Assembly (NCBI RefSeq): GCF_017876165.1
Contig: NZ_JAGINQ010000012.1
Location: 124,001 to 188,000 of the forward strand
Length of the DNA stretch: 64,000 bases
Origin: Azospirillum soli
GTDB taxonomy: Bacteria; Pseudomonadota; Alphaproteobacteria; Azospirillales; Azospirillaceae
Reading direction: 5' to 3'
Below are positions 1 to 8,109 of this stretch, one piece after another; position 1 is the stretch's first letter; each line of letters begins with the position of its first letter. The notes below the pieces were generated by a model. It worked only from the letters and a program-made list of their open reading frames with translations. It did no database searches and had not been told where the DNA came from. Position numbers and translations under genes: made by a program.

Positions 1-778
1 CCTGTCCAGCGCGCGGGAACAGACGGAAGAAGTTCTCAGTCGTCACGCGGGCCAGTTCGGCGGCCTCCACGCCCTTGATTTCGGCGACGGTCGCGGCGGT
101 GTGGGCGACGTAGGCCGGTTCGTTGCGCTTGCCCCGGAACGGGATCGGCGCGAGGTAGGGCGCGTCCGTTTCCACCAAAATGCGGTCGAGCGGCACGTCC
201 TTCACGATGGCGCGGAGGTCTTCCGACTTCTTGAAGGTGACGATGCCCGACAGCGACAGGTGGAAGCCGAATTCCAGAGCTTCTTCAGCGAGTTGCCGGC
301 CGGAGCTGAAGCAGTGCAGCAAGCCGGTGACCGGCCGGCCGGCGGCCTCCTCCTTAACGATCCGCATAGTGTCGTCGTCGGCGTCACGGGTGTGCACGAT
401 CAGCGGCAGGCCGGTTTCCAGGCTGGCGCGGATGTGCCGGCGGAAGCATTCCTGCTGAACGTCGCGCGGGCTCTTGTCGTAGAAGTAGTCGAGCCCCGTC
501 TCGCCGAGGCCGATTACCTTGGGGTGCTTAGACATCTCGACGAGGAGTTCGACGGTGACGCCCTCGAACTCCTCGGCGGCTTGGTGCGGGTGGACGCCGA
601 GCGAGCAGAGCACGTCGTCGTACCGCTCCGCGACTGCCAGGATGCGGTCGAAGCGGCTCAGATAGGTGCAGATGGTGACCATCCGCCCCACCCCGGCCTG
701 CCGGGCGCGGTCTACGACCGCGTCCAGCTCCTCGGCGAAGTCGGGGAAATCGAGATGGCAGTGGCTATCAACCAGCAT
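1..778 (-). CDS. tatD: TatD family metal-dependent hydrolase (3' end outside window)
   Basis: The protein begins MLVDSHCHLDFPDF, the metal-binding HxH start typical of TatD-type TIM-barrel nucleases. Further family motifs are visible: a GETGLDYFY segment, IVHTRDADDD, HCFSSG and a late ETDAPYLAP segment with the catalytic Asp. About 259 codons are present, close to the usual ~260, so only the last residues are missing. The family removes nucleotides from DNA ends or trims D-aminoacyl ends; the exact substrate cannot be read from the sequence. The start codon lies 9 bp after the metG stop on the same strand, and the pairing metG–tatD downstream of holB is common in alphaproteobacteria. Probably one operon with metG. 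Confidence 0.93.
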   Translation of the reverse strand, partial: MLVDSHCHLDFPDFAEELDAVVDRARQAGVGRMVTICTYLSRFDRILAVAERYDDVLCSLGVHPHQAAEEFEGVTVELLVEMSKHPKVIGLGETGLDYFYDKSPRDVQQECFRRHIRASLETGLPLIVHTRDADDDTMRIVKEEAAGRPVTGLLHCFSSGRQLAEEALEFGFHLSLSGIVTFKKSEDLRAIVKDVPLDRILVETDAPYLAPIPFRGKRNEPAYVAHTAATVAEIKGVEAAELARVTTENFFRLFPRAGQ

Positions 779-787
779 GGATTCTCT

Positions 788-2338
788 TCAGCTCTTGGCT
801 TCTTCCACGAAGCGCGGGAACACGCCCTGCGGGGCCGGCAGCGGCGTGCCGGCGACCAGCGCCCCGCCCGGTCCCAGATTGCCGAAACCACGGGCATCGG
901 CCCCCTGCGCCAGCTGGTCGAGGATCTTGGCCGAGGCGTCGGGCATGATCGGCTGGGTCAGGATGGCGAGGTGGCGGATGGTTTCGGCCAGCACGTAGAG
1001 GACCGTGCCCATCCGCGCGGGATCGGTCTTCTTCAGCGCCCAAGGCGCCTGCTCGTCCACATAGCGGTTGGCGTCGCCGACCACCGCCCAGATGGCGTCC
1101 AGAGCCTTGTGGAAGGCTTGAGCCTGAATCTCGGCGCGGACGATGGGCAGCAGGTTGTGGGCGGCACCCAGGAGGGCGTTGTCGGCCTCCGTGAAGGCGC
1201 CCGGCTGCGGCACGGCGGCGCCGCAGTTCTTATTGATCATCGACAGCGAACGTTGCACGAGGTTGCCGTAATCGTTGGCGAGGTTGCCGTTGATCCGGTT
1301 GACCATCTGCTTGTGCGAGAAGTCGCCGTCGTTGCCGAACGGCACCTCGCGCAGCAGGAAATAGCGCGTCTGGTCAAGACCGTAGGTGGTGACCAGCGTG
1401 TCTGGCGCGATGACGTTGCCGAGCGACTTCGACATCTTCTGGCCTTCGATGGTCCACCAGCCGTGCGCGAAGACGCGCTTCGGCGGGGCCAGATTCGCGG
1501 CCATCAGGAAGGCCGGCCAGTAGATGGCGTGGAAGCGCAGGATGTCCTTGCCGACCATGTGCAGGTTGGCCGGCCAGTACTTGGCGTAGTCACCGCTCTC
1601 GTCCGGGAAGCCGACGGCGGTGATGTAGTTGGCCAGCGCGTCCAGCCACACATACATGATGTGGTCGGGGTTGCCGGGGACCGGGATGCCCCACTTGAAA
1701 GTCGTGCGGCTGACCGACAGGTCCTTCAGCCCCGACTTCACGAAGGCCATGACCTCGTTGCGCTTGCCGGCCGGGGCGATGAAGTCCGGGTTCTTCTCGT
1801 AGAACTCCAGCAGGCGGTCCTGCCAAGCGGACAGGCGGAAGAAGTAGGACGGCTCCTCCACCCATTCGCACTCGGCGCCCGTGGGGGCGATCTTCTTGCC
1901 GGCCGGGGTCGTGGTCAGCTCGTCCTCGCCGTAGAAGGCCTCGTCGCGGACCGAGTACCAGCCGGCGTAGGAGCCGAGATAGATCTCGCCGTTGGCCTCC
2001 AGGCGACGCCAGAGTTCCTGGACGGACTGGATGTGGCGCGGCTCCGTCGTGCGGATGAAGTCGTCGTTGGAGAAGTTCATCAGCTGGACAAGGTCGCGGA
2101 AGTTCTGCGACACGCGGTCGGTGAATTCCTGCGGGGCGATGCCGGCGTTCATGGCCGACTTCTCGACCTTCTGGCCGTGCTCGTCGGTGCCGGTGAGGAA
2201 CTTCACGTCATAGCCGTCGAGGCGCATGAAGCGGGCCAGCACGTCGCAGGCGAGCGTCGTGTACGCGTGCCCGATGTGCGGGACGTCGTTCACGTAGTAG
2301 ATCGGAGTCGTCAGGTAATAGGTCTTCGACCCGGCCAT
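788..2338 (-). CDS. metG: Methionyl-tRNA synthetase
   Basis: A class I aminoacyl-tRNA synthetase that charges tRNA-Met in the cytoplasm. The 516-residue protein has the HIGH signature at residues 21–24 and KMSKS at 301–305. The connective-peptide region (about 115–170) lacks the CxxC zinc knuckle pairs of the E. coli-type enzyme, so this is the zinc-free form of about 515 residues, without the C-terminal tRNA-binding extension. The ATG at 2338 (MAGSKTYYLTTP) is preferred; the frame stays open further upstream but there the peptide is low-complexity and unlike any MetG. It lies between holB upstream and tatD downstream, all on the minus strand. Confidence 0.97.
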   Translation of the reverse strand: MAGSKTYYLTTPIYYVNDVPHIGHAYTTLACDVLARFMRLDGYDVKFLTGTDEHGQKVEKSAMNAGIAPQEFTDRVSQNFRDLVQLMNFSNDDFIRTTEPRHIQSVQELWRRLEANGEIYLGSYAGWYSVRDEAFYGEDELTTTPAGKKIAPTGAECEWVEEPSYFFRLSAWQDRLLEFYEKNPDFIAPAGKRNEVMAFVKSGLKDLSVSRTTFKWGIPVPGNPDHIMYVWLDALANYITAVGFPDESGDYAKYWPANLHMVGKDILRFHAIYWPAFLMAANLAPPKRVFAHGWWTIEGQKMSKSLGNVIAPDTLVTTYGLDQTRYFLLREVPFGNDGDFSHKQMVNRINGNLANDYGNLVQRSLSMINKNCGAAVPQPGAFTEADNALLGAAHNLLPIVRAEIQAQAFHKALDAIWAVVGDANRYVDEQAPWALKKTDPARMGTVLYVLAETIRHLAILTQPIMPDASAKILDQLAQGADARGFGNLGPGGALVAGTPLPAPQGVFPRFVEEAKS

Positions 2339-2406
2339 GGTCGGTGCTCTCCCGAGGGTTCGTCGGCCCGGCGTGCGCGCCGGAACAGGTATATAGGGGG
2401 TTTCTC

Positions 2407-3525
2407 TTAACCCGCAGCCGCTTCGAGTGTCGCGAGCGCGTTCAGGACCACCTGTTTGCGGTCGAGATTGGCGGATTCCGCACGAGCGAAGAGGCGTTGG
2501 ACCTTTTCCCACACCTCCACCCAACGTTCAAGGCCGCGGGCGTTGGCCAAGCGGGTCATCAGGGCCGCCTCGCCCGGCACCACCTCCGCCGGCCAGGCGC
2601 CGCGCGCCAGCGAACGGGCGAAGCGGGCGAGCCACCAGACGAGCAGTTCGGTCGCCGTCTCGTAGAGCCCGTCGTCCTGCTTGCGGGTCAGCTTGTCGCC
2701 GAACGCATGGGCGGCGGCGATGTCCAGGCGCGGCAGCGTGCCGAGCAGGCCGATCAGTTCGCGGTACAGGTCGAGGCCGCCGGCGTTGGCGAGGTCGATG
2801 GCGCGGCCGATGCTGCCTTCGGACAAGCGGGCGAGCGCAGCGCGGTCGTCGGCGGGGATGTCGGGTTCGTGTATTTCCAACAGGTTGAGGACAGTTTCCT
2901 CAGGCAAAGGATTGAGATTGAGCTTGCGGCAGCGCGAGCGAATGGTCGGCAGCATGCCGCCGGGATTGTCGCTGACCAGCAGGAGCAGAGCGCCGGGCGG
3001 CGGCTCCTCCAAAATCTTAAGGATGGCGTTCAAGCCACTGAGATTCATGCGATCCGCGCCGTCGATGACCGCAACTCGCCAACCGCCTTCGGCGGCGGTC
3101 TTGCGCAGAAAGGGGCCGATCTTGCGCACGTCGTCCACGGCAATGTCGCGCTTCAGCCGGTCCCGCTTCTCGTCGCGCTGGCGTTCGACGGTCAGCAGGT
3201 CGGCGTGGCCGCCCGAGGAGACGCGACGGAAAACCGGGTGTTCGGGGCTGAGTGCCAGCGTGGCGGGCGGTTCGGGCGCGCCGAACAGGCTGGATTCGGA
3301 GGCGGCCTGCCCCTGGGCAAGGACGAAGCGGGCGAAGCGGAAGGCGAGCGTCGCCTTGCCGATGCCGGGCGGGCCGCCGATCAGCCAGGCGTGCGGCAGG
3401 CGGCCGGAGTTCCAGGCCTCCAGCAGCAAACGCTCGGCCTCCTCATGGCCGGTCAGGTCGGGGTTGCGGCGCGGGGCGAGGGCGTCCTCCTCGACCACCG
3501 GCTCCGGCGCGCGGGCTCGGCTCAC
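2407..3525 (-). CDS. holB: DNA polymerase III delta' subunit, GTG start
   Basis: Clamp-loader subunit of the replicative polymerase. A Walker-A-like loop, GGPPGIGKATLAF, lies near residues 50–62, followed by sensor-type segments (VIDGADRMN, ILKILEEPPP, SRCRKL) typical of DnaX/HolB AAA+ modules. The best start is GTG at 3525 (protein MSRARAPEPV), giving 372 residues, a normal length. The frame is open up to 3744 but that extension is translated from a dispersed intergenic repeat and is not credible. The GTG overlaps the TGA of a 38-codon ORF (GTGA), suggesting translational coupling. Downstream comes metG. Confidence 0.92.
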   Translation of the reverse strand: MSRARAPEPVVEEDALAPRRNPDLTGHEEAERLLLEAWNSGRLPHAWLIGGPPGIGKATLAFRFARFVLAQGQAASESSLFGAPEPPATLALSPEHPVFRRVSSGGHADLLTVERQRDEKRDRLKRDIAVDDVRKIGPFLRKTAAEGGWRVAVIDGADRMNLSGLNAILKILEEPPPGALLLLVSDNPGGMLPTIRSRCRKLNLNPLPEETVLNLLEIHEPDIPADDRAALARLSEGSIGRAIDLANAGGLDLYRELIGLLGTLPRLDIAAAHAFGDKLTRKQDDGLYETATELLVWWLARFARSLARGAWPAEVVPGEAALMTRLANARGLERWVEVWEKVQRLFARAESANLDRKQVVLNALATLEAAAG

Positions 3526-3638
3526 CTCGGAAAACCTTTTTCGATGAATGCGATGGCGGCGAGTATGATGACAGCGAACACGATGACGGCGGCCACAGTG
3601 GCGGATCCGCGCGCCGGGATCCAGCCCTCTCGACTCAT
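3522..3638 (-). CDS. Putative 38-residue single-pass membrane peptide overlapping holB start
   Basis: A short frame encodes MSREGWIPARGSATVAAVIV followed by FAVIILAAIAFIEKGFPR. It has a basic N-terminus and one strongly hydrophobic segment (about residues 13–32), the profile of a small inner-membrane peptide. Its TGA overlaps the GTG start of holB, a standard translational-coupling arrangement. The ATG sits directly beside the first hairpin of a dispersed repeat, and no strong Shine-Dalgarno sequence is seen. The function is unknown and expression is unproven; the hydrophobic composition and the exact overlap are the only support. Confidence 0.45.
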   Translation of the reverse strand: MSREGWIPARGSATVAAVIVFAVIILAAIAFIEKGFPR

Positions 3639-3639
3639 T

Positions 3640-3763
3640 CCGAAGGCGTTTGATGGCTTCCATCAAACGCCTTCGGTTCAAACCCGGCAGCACATGGCAC
3701 GGCCATGTGCGAGAGGGTGATACGGCCGGCCGAACATGACGCATTCATACGCCGGCCGTATCA
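3640..3763. repeat. Three-hairpin dispersed repeat, copy 1
   Basis: Three perfect inverted repeats stand in a row. Hairpin 1: CGAAGGCGTTTGATG at 3641–3655 with its complement at 3661–3675. Hairpin 2: GCACATGGC at 3690–3698 with GCCATGTGC at 3702–3710. Hairpin 3: TGATACGGCCGGC at 3718–3730 with GCCGGCCGTATCA at 3751–3763. A second copy about 84% identical lies at 21316–21440 in the same orientation. Two paired positions differ between the copies by compensatory changes. The element ends in the stop codon of the DUF2147 gene. It resembles a REP/BIME-type or small palindromic intergenic element. Confidence 0.85.
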
Positions 3764-4231
3764 TTCCGTTGGGCGGCACCGCTGCTGGTCGGCGGGGGCA
3801 CGGCTCCAGATCTCGGTGCGGCCGAACAGCGGGATGCCGATATAGCCGCGCAGGCGAAGGCGGTCCGGCCCTTCGGGCGTGATGGTGCCGCTGTAGGTGT
3901 TGCCCGATTTCGCGTCGTAGACCCAGCCATCCGCCCAGCCTTCTCCTTCGCGGTGGAAACCGGCGAGCATGAGGATGCCGCACAGAGGGCGGTTGCGCTG
4001 CGGCTCATCGGGATTTTTGCTGTCCAGTCCGGCGTCGGGGCCGGTGCGCGTTTCCACGTACCAGATGAGCCGGCCGCACAGGCTGGGGCCGCAGGGGGCG
4101 ATTTCGATGGCCGCCTGCCGGTCGGCGGTGCGCCAGAGACCGATTGCATCGTCTGGAGAAGCATGGGCCGGGAGTGCAGTCGCCAGGGCGGCGAAGACGA
4201 AAGCGGTGCCTGCGGTCGTCTTGCGGGGCAT
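3761..4231 (-). CDS. DUF2147 exported protein
   Basis: A 156-residue protein with a signal peptide (MPRKTTAGTAFVFAALATAL then PAHAS, cleavage near residue 24). The body matches the DUF2147 pattern: IGLWRT near the mature N-terminus, EIAPCGPSLCGRLIWY, DSKNPD, then GWVYDAKSGNTYSG and LRLRGYIGIPLFGRTEIWSR. DUF2147 proteins are small periplasmic beta-sheet proteins of unknown function. The stop codon is formed by the last bases of the dispersed repeat's third hairpin, so that palindrome can act as the transcript's 3' structure. Upstream, tmk is on the same strand 22 bp away. Confidence 0.85.
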   Translation of the reverse strand: MPRKTTAGTAFVFAALATALPAHASPDDAIGLWRTADRQAAIEIAPCGPSLCGRLIWYVETRTGPDAGLDSKNPDEPQRNRPLCGILMLAGFHREGEGWADGWVYDAKSGNTYSGTITPEGPDRLRLRGYIGIPLFGRTEIWSRAPADQQRCRPTE

Positions 4232-4253
4232 GACAAACTCCCGGTCGCGAAGA

Positions 4254-4892
4254 TCAGGAGATGGTCACTCCCAGCCGCCGCGTCACGATGTCGAGAATCC
4301 TGGCCTGCACCGTCTCCACCGGGTGTGCGGCGTCAATGACGGCGCAGCGGTCCGGCTCGCGCTTGGCGATGTCGAGGAAGCCGTCGCGAAGGCGGCGGTG
4401 AAAGTCCAGGTCCATGCGCTCGTAGCGGTCCTCGCCGCCACGGCGGGCGTTGGCGCGGGCAAGGCCGGTTTCCACGGGAAGGTCGAGGATCAGCGTGAGG
4501 TCGGGCCGGAAGTCGCCCAGCGCGGTCGTTTGCAGGGTGGCGATCAAGTCACGGTCGAGGCCGAGGCCGTAACCCTGGTAGGCCATGGTGCTGTCGAAGA
4601 AACGGTCGCAGATCACCCAGCGCCCCGCGTCCAGCGCCGGCCAGACAGTGCGTTCCAGATGGTCGCGGCGGGCGGCGGTGTGCAGCAGAGCCTCGGTCAC
4701 CGGACCCCAGCGGCCGGTCTCGCCGGAAACGAGCAGGGCGCGGATTTCCTCCGCACCCTGCGAACCGCCGGGCTCGCGGGTCAGGACCACGTCGATGCCG
4801 CAGGCGGACAGCGCGTCGGCGAGCAGGCGGATCTGGGTGGTCTTGCCCGCCCCTTCCCCGCCTTCCAGCGTGATGAACCGCCCGCGCGTCAT
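4254..4892 (-). CDS. tmk: Thymidylate kinase
   Basis: Phosphorylates dTMP to dTDP for DNA synthesis. The P-loop GGEGAGKTT is at residues 11–19, the DRF/substrate segment reads VICDRFFDSTMAYQGYG, and a LID-type stretch RANARRGGEDRYE follows. The ATG at 4892 (MTRGRFITLE) has a purine-rich AGGGGC just upstream and yields 212 residues, the usual size; a TTG at 4916 is possible but less likely. It sits directly downstream of the D,D-carboxypeptidase gene on the same strand (39 bp gap), the common alphaproteobacterial rlpA–dac–tmk–holB–metG–tatD order. Confidence 0.96.
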   Translation of the reverse strand: MTRGRFITLEGGEGAGKTTQIRLLADALSACGIDVVLTREPGGSQGAEEIRALLVSGETGRWGPVTEALLHTAARRDHLERTVWPALDAGRWVICDRFFDSTMAYQGYGLGLDRDLIATLQTTALGDFRPDLTLILDLPVETGLARANARRGGEDRYERMDLDFHRRLRDGFLDIAKREPDRCAVIDAAHPVETVQARILDIVTRRLGVTIS

Positions 4893-4931
4893 GCCCCTGC
4901 CCTCAATCGTCGACAACCGAAGACTTGGTTA

Positions 4932-6101
4932 TCAGGTCTTGGCGCCGAACACGAGATACTTGGCGGCGGCGAGCGCGCGACCGACGAAGCCGAGCTTCTC
5001 CACATCCTGGGCGGCGACCACCGGCACTTCCTTGCCGGGGAAGCCGGGGGCGGTGATCACCACCTTGCCGACCACGTCGCCCTTTTTAATCGGAGCGGCC
5101 ACGGGCGCGTTGCTGACCAGGGACACCTTCATGCCGCCGCGCTCGGCGCGGGCCATGGTCACCTTCATGTCCTCCGGCACGGTGACCGGGACCGTGTCCT
5201 CGGCGCCCAGCCAGACGGGAACCTGCTCGATCGTCTCACCGGCCTTGAACAGGGCGTAGGTGGCGAACTCGCGGAAGCCCCACTCGATCAGGCGGGCCGA
5301 CTCGTCGGCTCGCGACTGCATGCTGGGCAGGCCGTTGACCACCAGAATCAGGCGGCGTCCCTCGCGCTCCGCCGATGCCGTCAGGCCGTAGCCGCCGGCG
5401 TCGGTGTGGCCGGTCTTCATGCCGTCGGCCCCCATGCCGCGATAGAGCAGCGGGTTGCGGTTGCCCTGGTTGATGCCATGGTACTTGAACTCCCGAATTG
5501 AATAGTAGTGGTAGTATTCGGGGAAGTCCTTGATGAGACGCTCGGCCAGGATGGCGAGGTCGCGCGCCGTCATGTAGTGATTGGGGTCGGGCCAGCCGGT
5601 GGCGTTGGTCAGGTTGGTGTCCTTCAGCCCCAGTTCCCGCGCGCGCTTGCTCATGCGCTCGGCAAAGGACTGTTCGGAGCCGGCCAGACCTTCGGCCAGG
5701 ACGATGCAGGCGTCGTTGCCCGACTGCACGATGACGCCCTTGATGAGGTCGTCCACCTTGATGTTGTTGTGCAGCTCCACGAACATCTTGGAGCCCTGCA
5801 TGCGCCACGCGCGCTCGGTCACCGGAAGCGTGCTGTCGAGCGACAGGCGGCCTTCCTTGATGGCTTCGAAGACCATGTACATTGTCATGATCTTGCTCAT
5901 CGACGACGGCGGCATGCGCTGGTCGGCGTTCTTGTCAAACAGCACGGTGTTCGACGTGACGTCCACCAGGATCGCCTGCTTGGCGATGGTGTCGATGTTG
6001 GCGGCGTGAGCCACCGGGCCCAGCCCCACCGCGAACAGCGCGACCGACAGACCCACGGCGAGACGGGTGCGGGCAACGCGGGTGCGGACGACAGCGACCA
6101 T
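4932..6101 (-). CDS. dacF: D-alanyl-D-alanine carboxypeptidase (PBP5/DacF type)
   Basis: Periplasmic penicillin-binding protein that trims the terminal D-Ala of peptidoglycan pentapeptides. Of 389 residues, about 1–33 form a signal peptide ending AHA. The three active-site motifs are intact: S67-MS-K70, SGN at 127–129 and KTG at 229–231. A C-terminal beta domain and a last hydrophobic/amphipathic segment (VGRALAAAKYLVF) could anchor it to the membrane. The ATG at 6101 is chosen because GGGAG lies just before it. The gene follows rlpA by 45 bp on the same strand. The symbol dacF versus dacA/dacC is not decided by sequence alone. Confidence 0.93.
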   Translation of the reverse strand: MVAVVRTRVARTRLAVGLSVALFAVGLGPVAHAANIDTIAKQAILVDVTSNTVLFDKNADQRMPPSSMSKIMTMYMVFEAIKEGRLSLDSTLPVTERAWRMQGSKMFVELHNNIKVDDLIKGVIVQSGNDACIVLAEGLAGSEQSFAERMSKRARELGLKDTNLTNATGWPDPNHYMTARDLAILAERLIKDFPEYYHYYSIREFKYHGINQGNRNPLLYRGMGADGMKTGHTDAGGYGLTASAEREGRRLILVVNGLPSMQSRADESARLIEWGFREFATYALFKAGETIEQVPVWLGAEDTVPVTVPEDMKVTMARAERGGMKVSLVSNAPVAAPIKKGDVVGKVVITAPGFPGKEVPVVAAQDVEKLGFVGRALAAAKYLVFGAKT

Positions 6102-6146
6102 GACAACTCCCTTCGAAACACTAGAGCGCTCGGGCGACGAGCGCAT

Positions 6147-7097
6147 TCAATCAACCACGATTTTGGCGTCGGTAAGGCCGGCCTGAAGAATCTGGTTCAG
6201 GACGGCGTCGGCCCGGTCAACGCTGTCCAGCGGGCCGACCCGCACGCGCTGGAGCTTCTGCTTGCCGGAATTGGTCTGGCTCACGCTGGCCGGTTGCCCG
6301 ATGGATGCCAGCCGGGCGCGCACGCGGGCGACGTTATCGGCCGTGCCGAAGGCGCCGATCTGCACGTAGAGCTGTTCGCGCGGCTTCACCGGCAGTTCCG
6401 CCACGACGGGGGCCGGGACGAAGCGCCCCTCCTTCACCGCGCCCGGCACGGTGGCCGGCGGCGGGATCGGCGTGCCGGTGATCGCGGCGGGCGTCGGCTT
6501 TGTCACCGCCGGCCCCTCGGCGACCTCGACCCGGCCGCGCGGGGCGGGTTTGGGCGGAGGGCCATCCGTCTCGGCCAGAATGGCCGGGGGCGTGCCCTGG
6601 CGGGCGGCGGCGGCGATGGCGCGGCTTTCCTCGGCGAGGATCTGCACGCGGACCTTGGCGGTGCCGGTGCCCTCGAAGCCCAGGAGCTGCGCGCCGCGCC
6701 GCGACATGTCAATGATGCGGCCGGCGGCGAAGGGACCACGGTCGTTGACGCGCACGACGACGGAGCGGCCGTTGTCCAGGTTGGTGACGCGCACCAGACT
6801 CGGCATCGGCAGCGTCTTGTGGGCGGCGGTCAGTTCGTTCTGATCGTAGATCTCGCCGTTGGCGGTGGGCTTCGCGTGGAAGTCCGGTCCGTACCAGGAG
6901 GCGATGCCCGTTTCGTCGTAGGTGAAGTCCTCGGACGGGTAGTACCAGACGCCGGCAACCTGATAGGGCTTGCCGATCTTGTAGATGCCGCTGGTCGGCA
7001 AACCCGACGAGGAGGCCGGCGGCCGTTGCGCGCACGCGGCGAGCGACAATGCTCCAAGGAGCACCATCGTGCCTCTCAGCATAGGCCCACGCCGCAT
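6147..7097 (-). CDS. rlpA: Septal ring lytic transglycosylase RlpA (lipoprotein)
   Basis: An outer-membrane-type lipoprotein of 316 residues: hydrophobic leader with lipobox LAAC (Cys22), then a double-psi beta-barrel of the RlpA type (GIASWYGPDFHAKPTANGE, RVNDRGPFAAGRIIDMSRRGA) and, after a Pro-rich linker, a C-terminal SPOR domain (QLYVQIGAFGTADNVARVRA) that binds denuded septal glycan. The family cleaves naked peptidoglycan strands at division sites. The ATG at 7097 follows GGGGCGG and is preferred over a TTG 15 nt upstream. Together with the downstream carboxypeptidase this forms a cell-wall remodelling pair. Confidence 0.94.
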   Translation of the reverse strand: MRRGPMLRGTMVLLGALSLAACAQRPPASSSGLPTSGIYKIGKPYQVAGVWYYPSEDFTYDETGIASWYGPDFHAKPTANGEIYDQNELTAAHKTLPMPSLVRVTNLDNGRSVVVRVNDRGPFAAGRIIDMSRRGAQLLGFEGTGTAKVRVQILAEESRAIAAAARQGTPPAILAETDGPPPKPAPRGRVEVAEGPAVTKPTPAAITGTPIPPPATVPGAVKEGRFVPAPVVAELPVKPREQLYVQIGAFGTADNVARVRARLASIGQPASVSQTNSGKQKLQRVRVGPLDSVDRADAVLNQILQAGLTDAKIVVD

Positions 7098-7198
7098 CGA
7101 ACCGCCCCGCAAGATCTAGTGGCGGCACTCTAACCGAGTTACCACCGAACGCCAATACGGCAGCGTCCGCGTCTCATCGAAGTCATGGGGCGACGTCT

Positions 7199-7990
7199 TC
7201 ACGGACCGGGGAAGAGCGCGTCCGTGCGGTCCAGAATGCGGTAGGAGACGAGGCCGATCCACTCGCGCAAGGAGTCGTGCAGGGTTTCGATCTGCTTGTC
7301 GAACTCGAACCGGACATAGGGGCGCGCGCCCTTGCGTGTGCGGTAATCGACGGGATAGGGCACCACATCCCAGCCGATGCGGCGGAAGATGCCGACCGAA
7401 CGCGGCATGTGGATCGCCGAGGTGACCAGCAGCCAGGTTTCGCCCGGCTTCGGCGTGACAAGACGTTGGCTGAACAGGGCGTTTTCCCAGGTGTTGCGCG
7501 ATTCGTTCTCGAAGATCACGCAGGCCGGGTCGATGCCGGCTTGGCTCAGTGCATCGCGGGCAACGAAGTCCTCCCGCAACTCCTGACCAAACAGCCGGCC
7601 CGAACCCCCGGTGAAGACAGCCTTCGCTTGGGGATAGCGGCGGATCAGGTTGGCGAAGGCCAGAATCCGTTCGGCGGCCTCGTTGACCGAGGGCTCCCCC
7701 CGGTCGAGCGCCAGCGGCGGGTTGACGGCACCGCCCAGCATGATGATTCCGTCCACACGATCTGGCAGGGCCGGACGCTCGAATCGCTCCTCCAGGGGAA
7801 GCGCCACGAGGGACGAGACCGGCGTGAAGGTGATCGCCAGGAAGCCCAGGGCCGCCCCCGCGACGAGCCGCCGCCCCAGGGTTGCGCGGCGGCGCGTGAA
7901 CAGCAGTGCGGTGCCGATGGTGAGAATGAGGATCAGGAAGTTGCCGGGCGCCGCCACGGCCCAGAAGAGCTTGGATAGGACAAAGGACAA
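7199..7990 (-). CDS. YdcF/ElyC-like DUF218 membrane protein, TTG start
   Basis: A 263-residue protein with two N-terminal membrane segments (SKLFWAVAAPGNFLILILTI and about 50–75), then a DUF218 domain: DGIIMLGGAVNP, AVFTGGSGR, the acidic ENESRNTWENA signature and LLVTSAIHMPRSVGIFRR. ElyC/YdcF proteins act on the inner membrane in envelope polymer metabolism; the reaction is not settled. The TTG at 7990 (MSFVLSKLFW) is chosen because GGGAGG lies about 9 nt upstream; an ATG further upstream gives an implausible Cys-rich leader. The neighbour at 8110 is divergent. Confidence 0.85.
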   Translation of the reverse strand: MSFVLSKLFWAVAAPGNFLILILTIGTALLFTRRRATLGRRLVAGAALGFLAITFTPVSSLVALPLEERFERPALPDRVDGIIMLGGAVNPPLALDRGEPSVNEAAERILAFANLIRRYPQAKAVFTGGSGRLFGQELREDFVARDALSQAGIDPACVIFENESRNTWENALFSQRLVTPKPGETWLLVTSAIHMPRSVGIFRRIGWDVVPYPVDYRTRKGARPYVRFEFDKQIETLHDSLREWIGLVSYRILDRTDALFPGP

Positions 7991-8109
7991 CCGTCGATCC
8001 TCCCTTCCCTGACCGGCACAGCCGCCGCAACAAAACCGACACGGAAGCTTAACAGTGGCGTCGTGGGCGCCGGGTATGGTCTCGCGCGCCAACAATAGGA
8101 TATCCGGCC

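Noticed and set aside
101..2410. Very long plus-strand open frame opposite tatD and metG
   Set aside because: GC-rich antisense frame. The peptide is full of Arg/Val/Gly without any family motif, while the minus strand encodes clear TatD and MetG.
3526..3744. N-terminal extension of holB into the dispersed repeat
   Set aside because: The extra residues come from the repeat and are also found as a frame in copy 2, where no holB exists. The GTG at 3525 gives the normal length.
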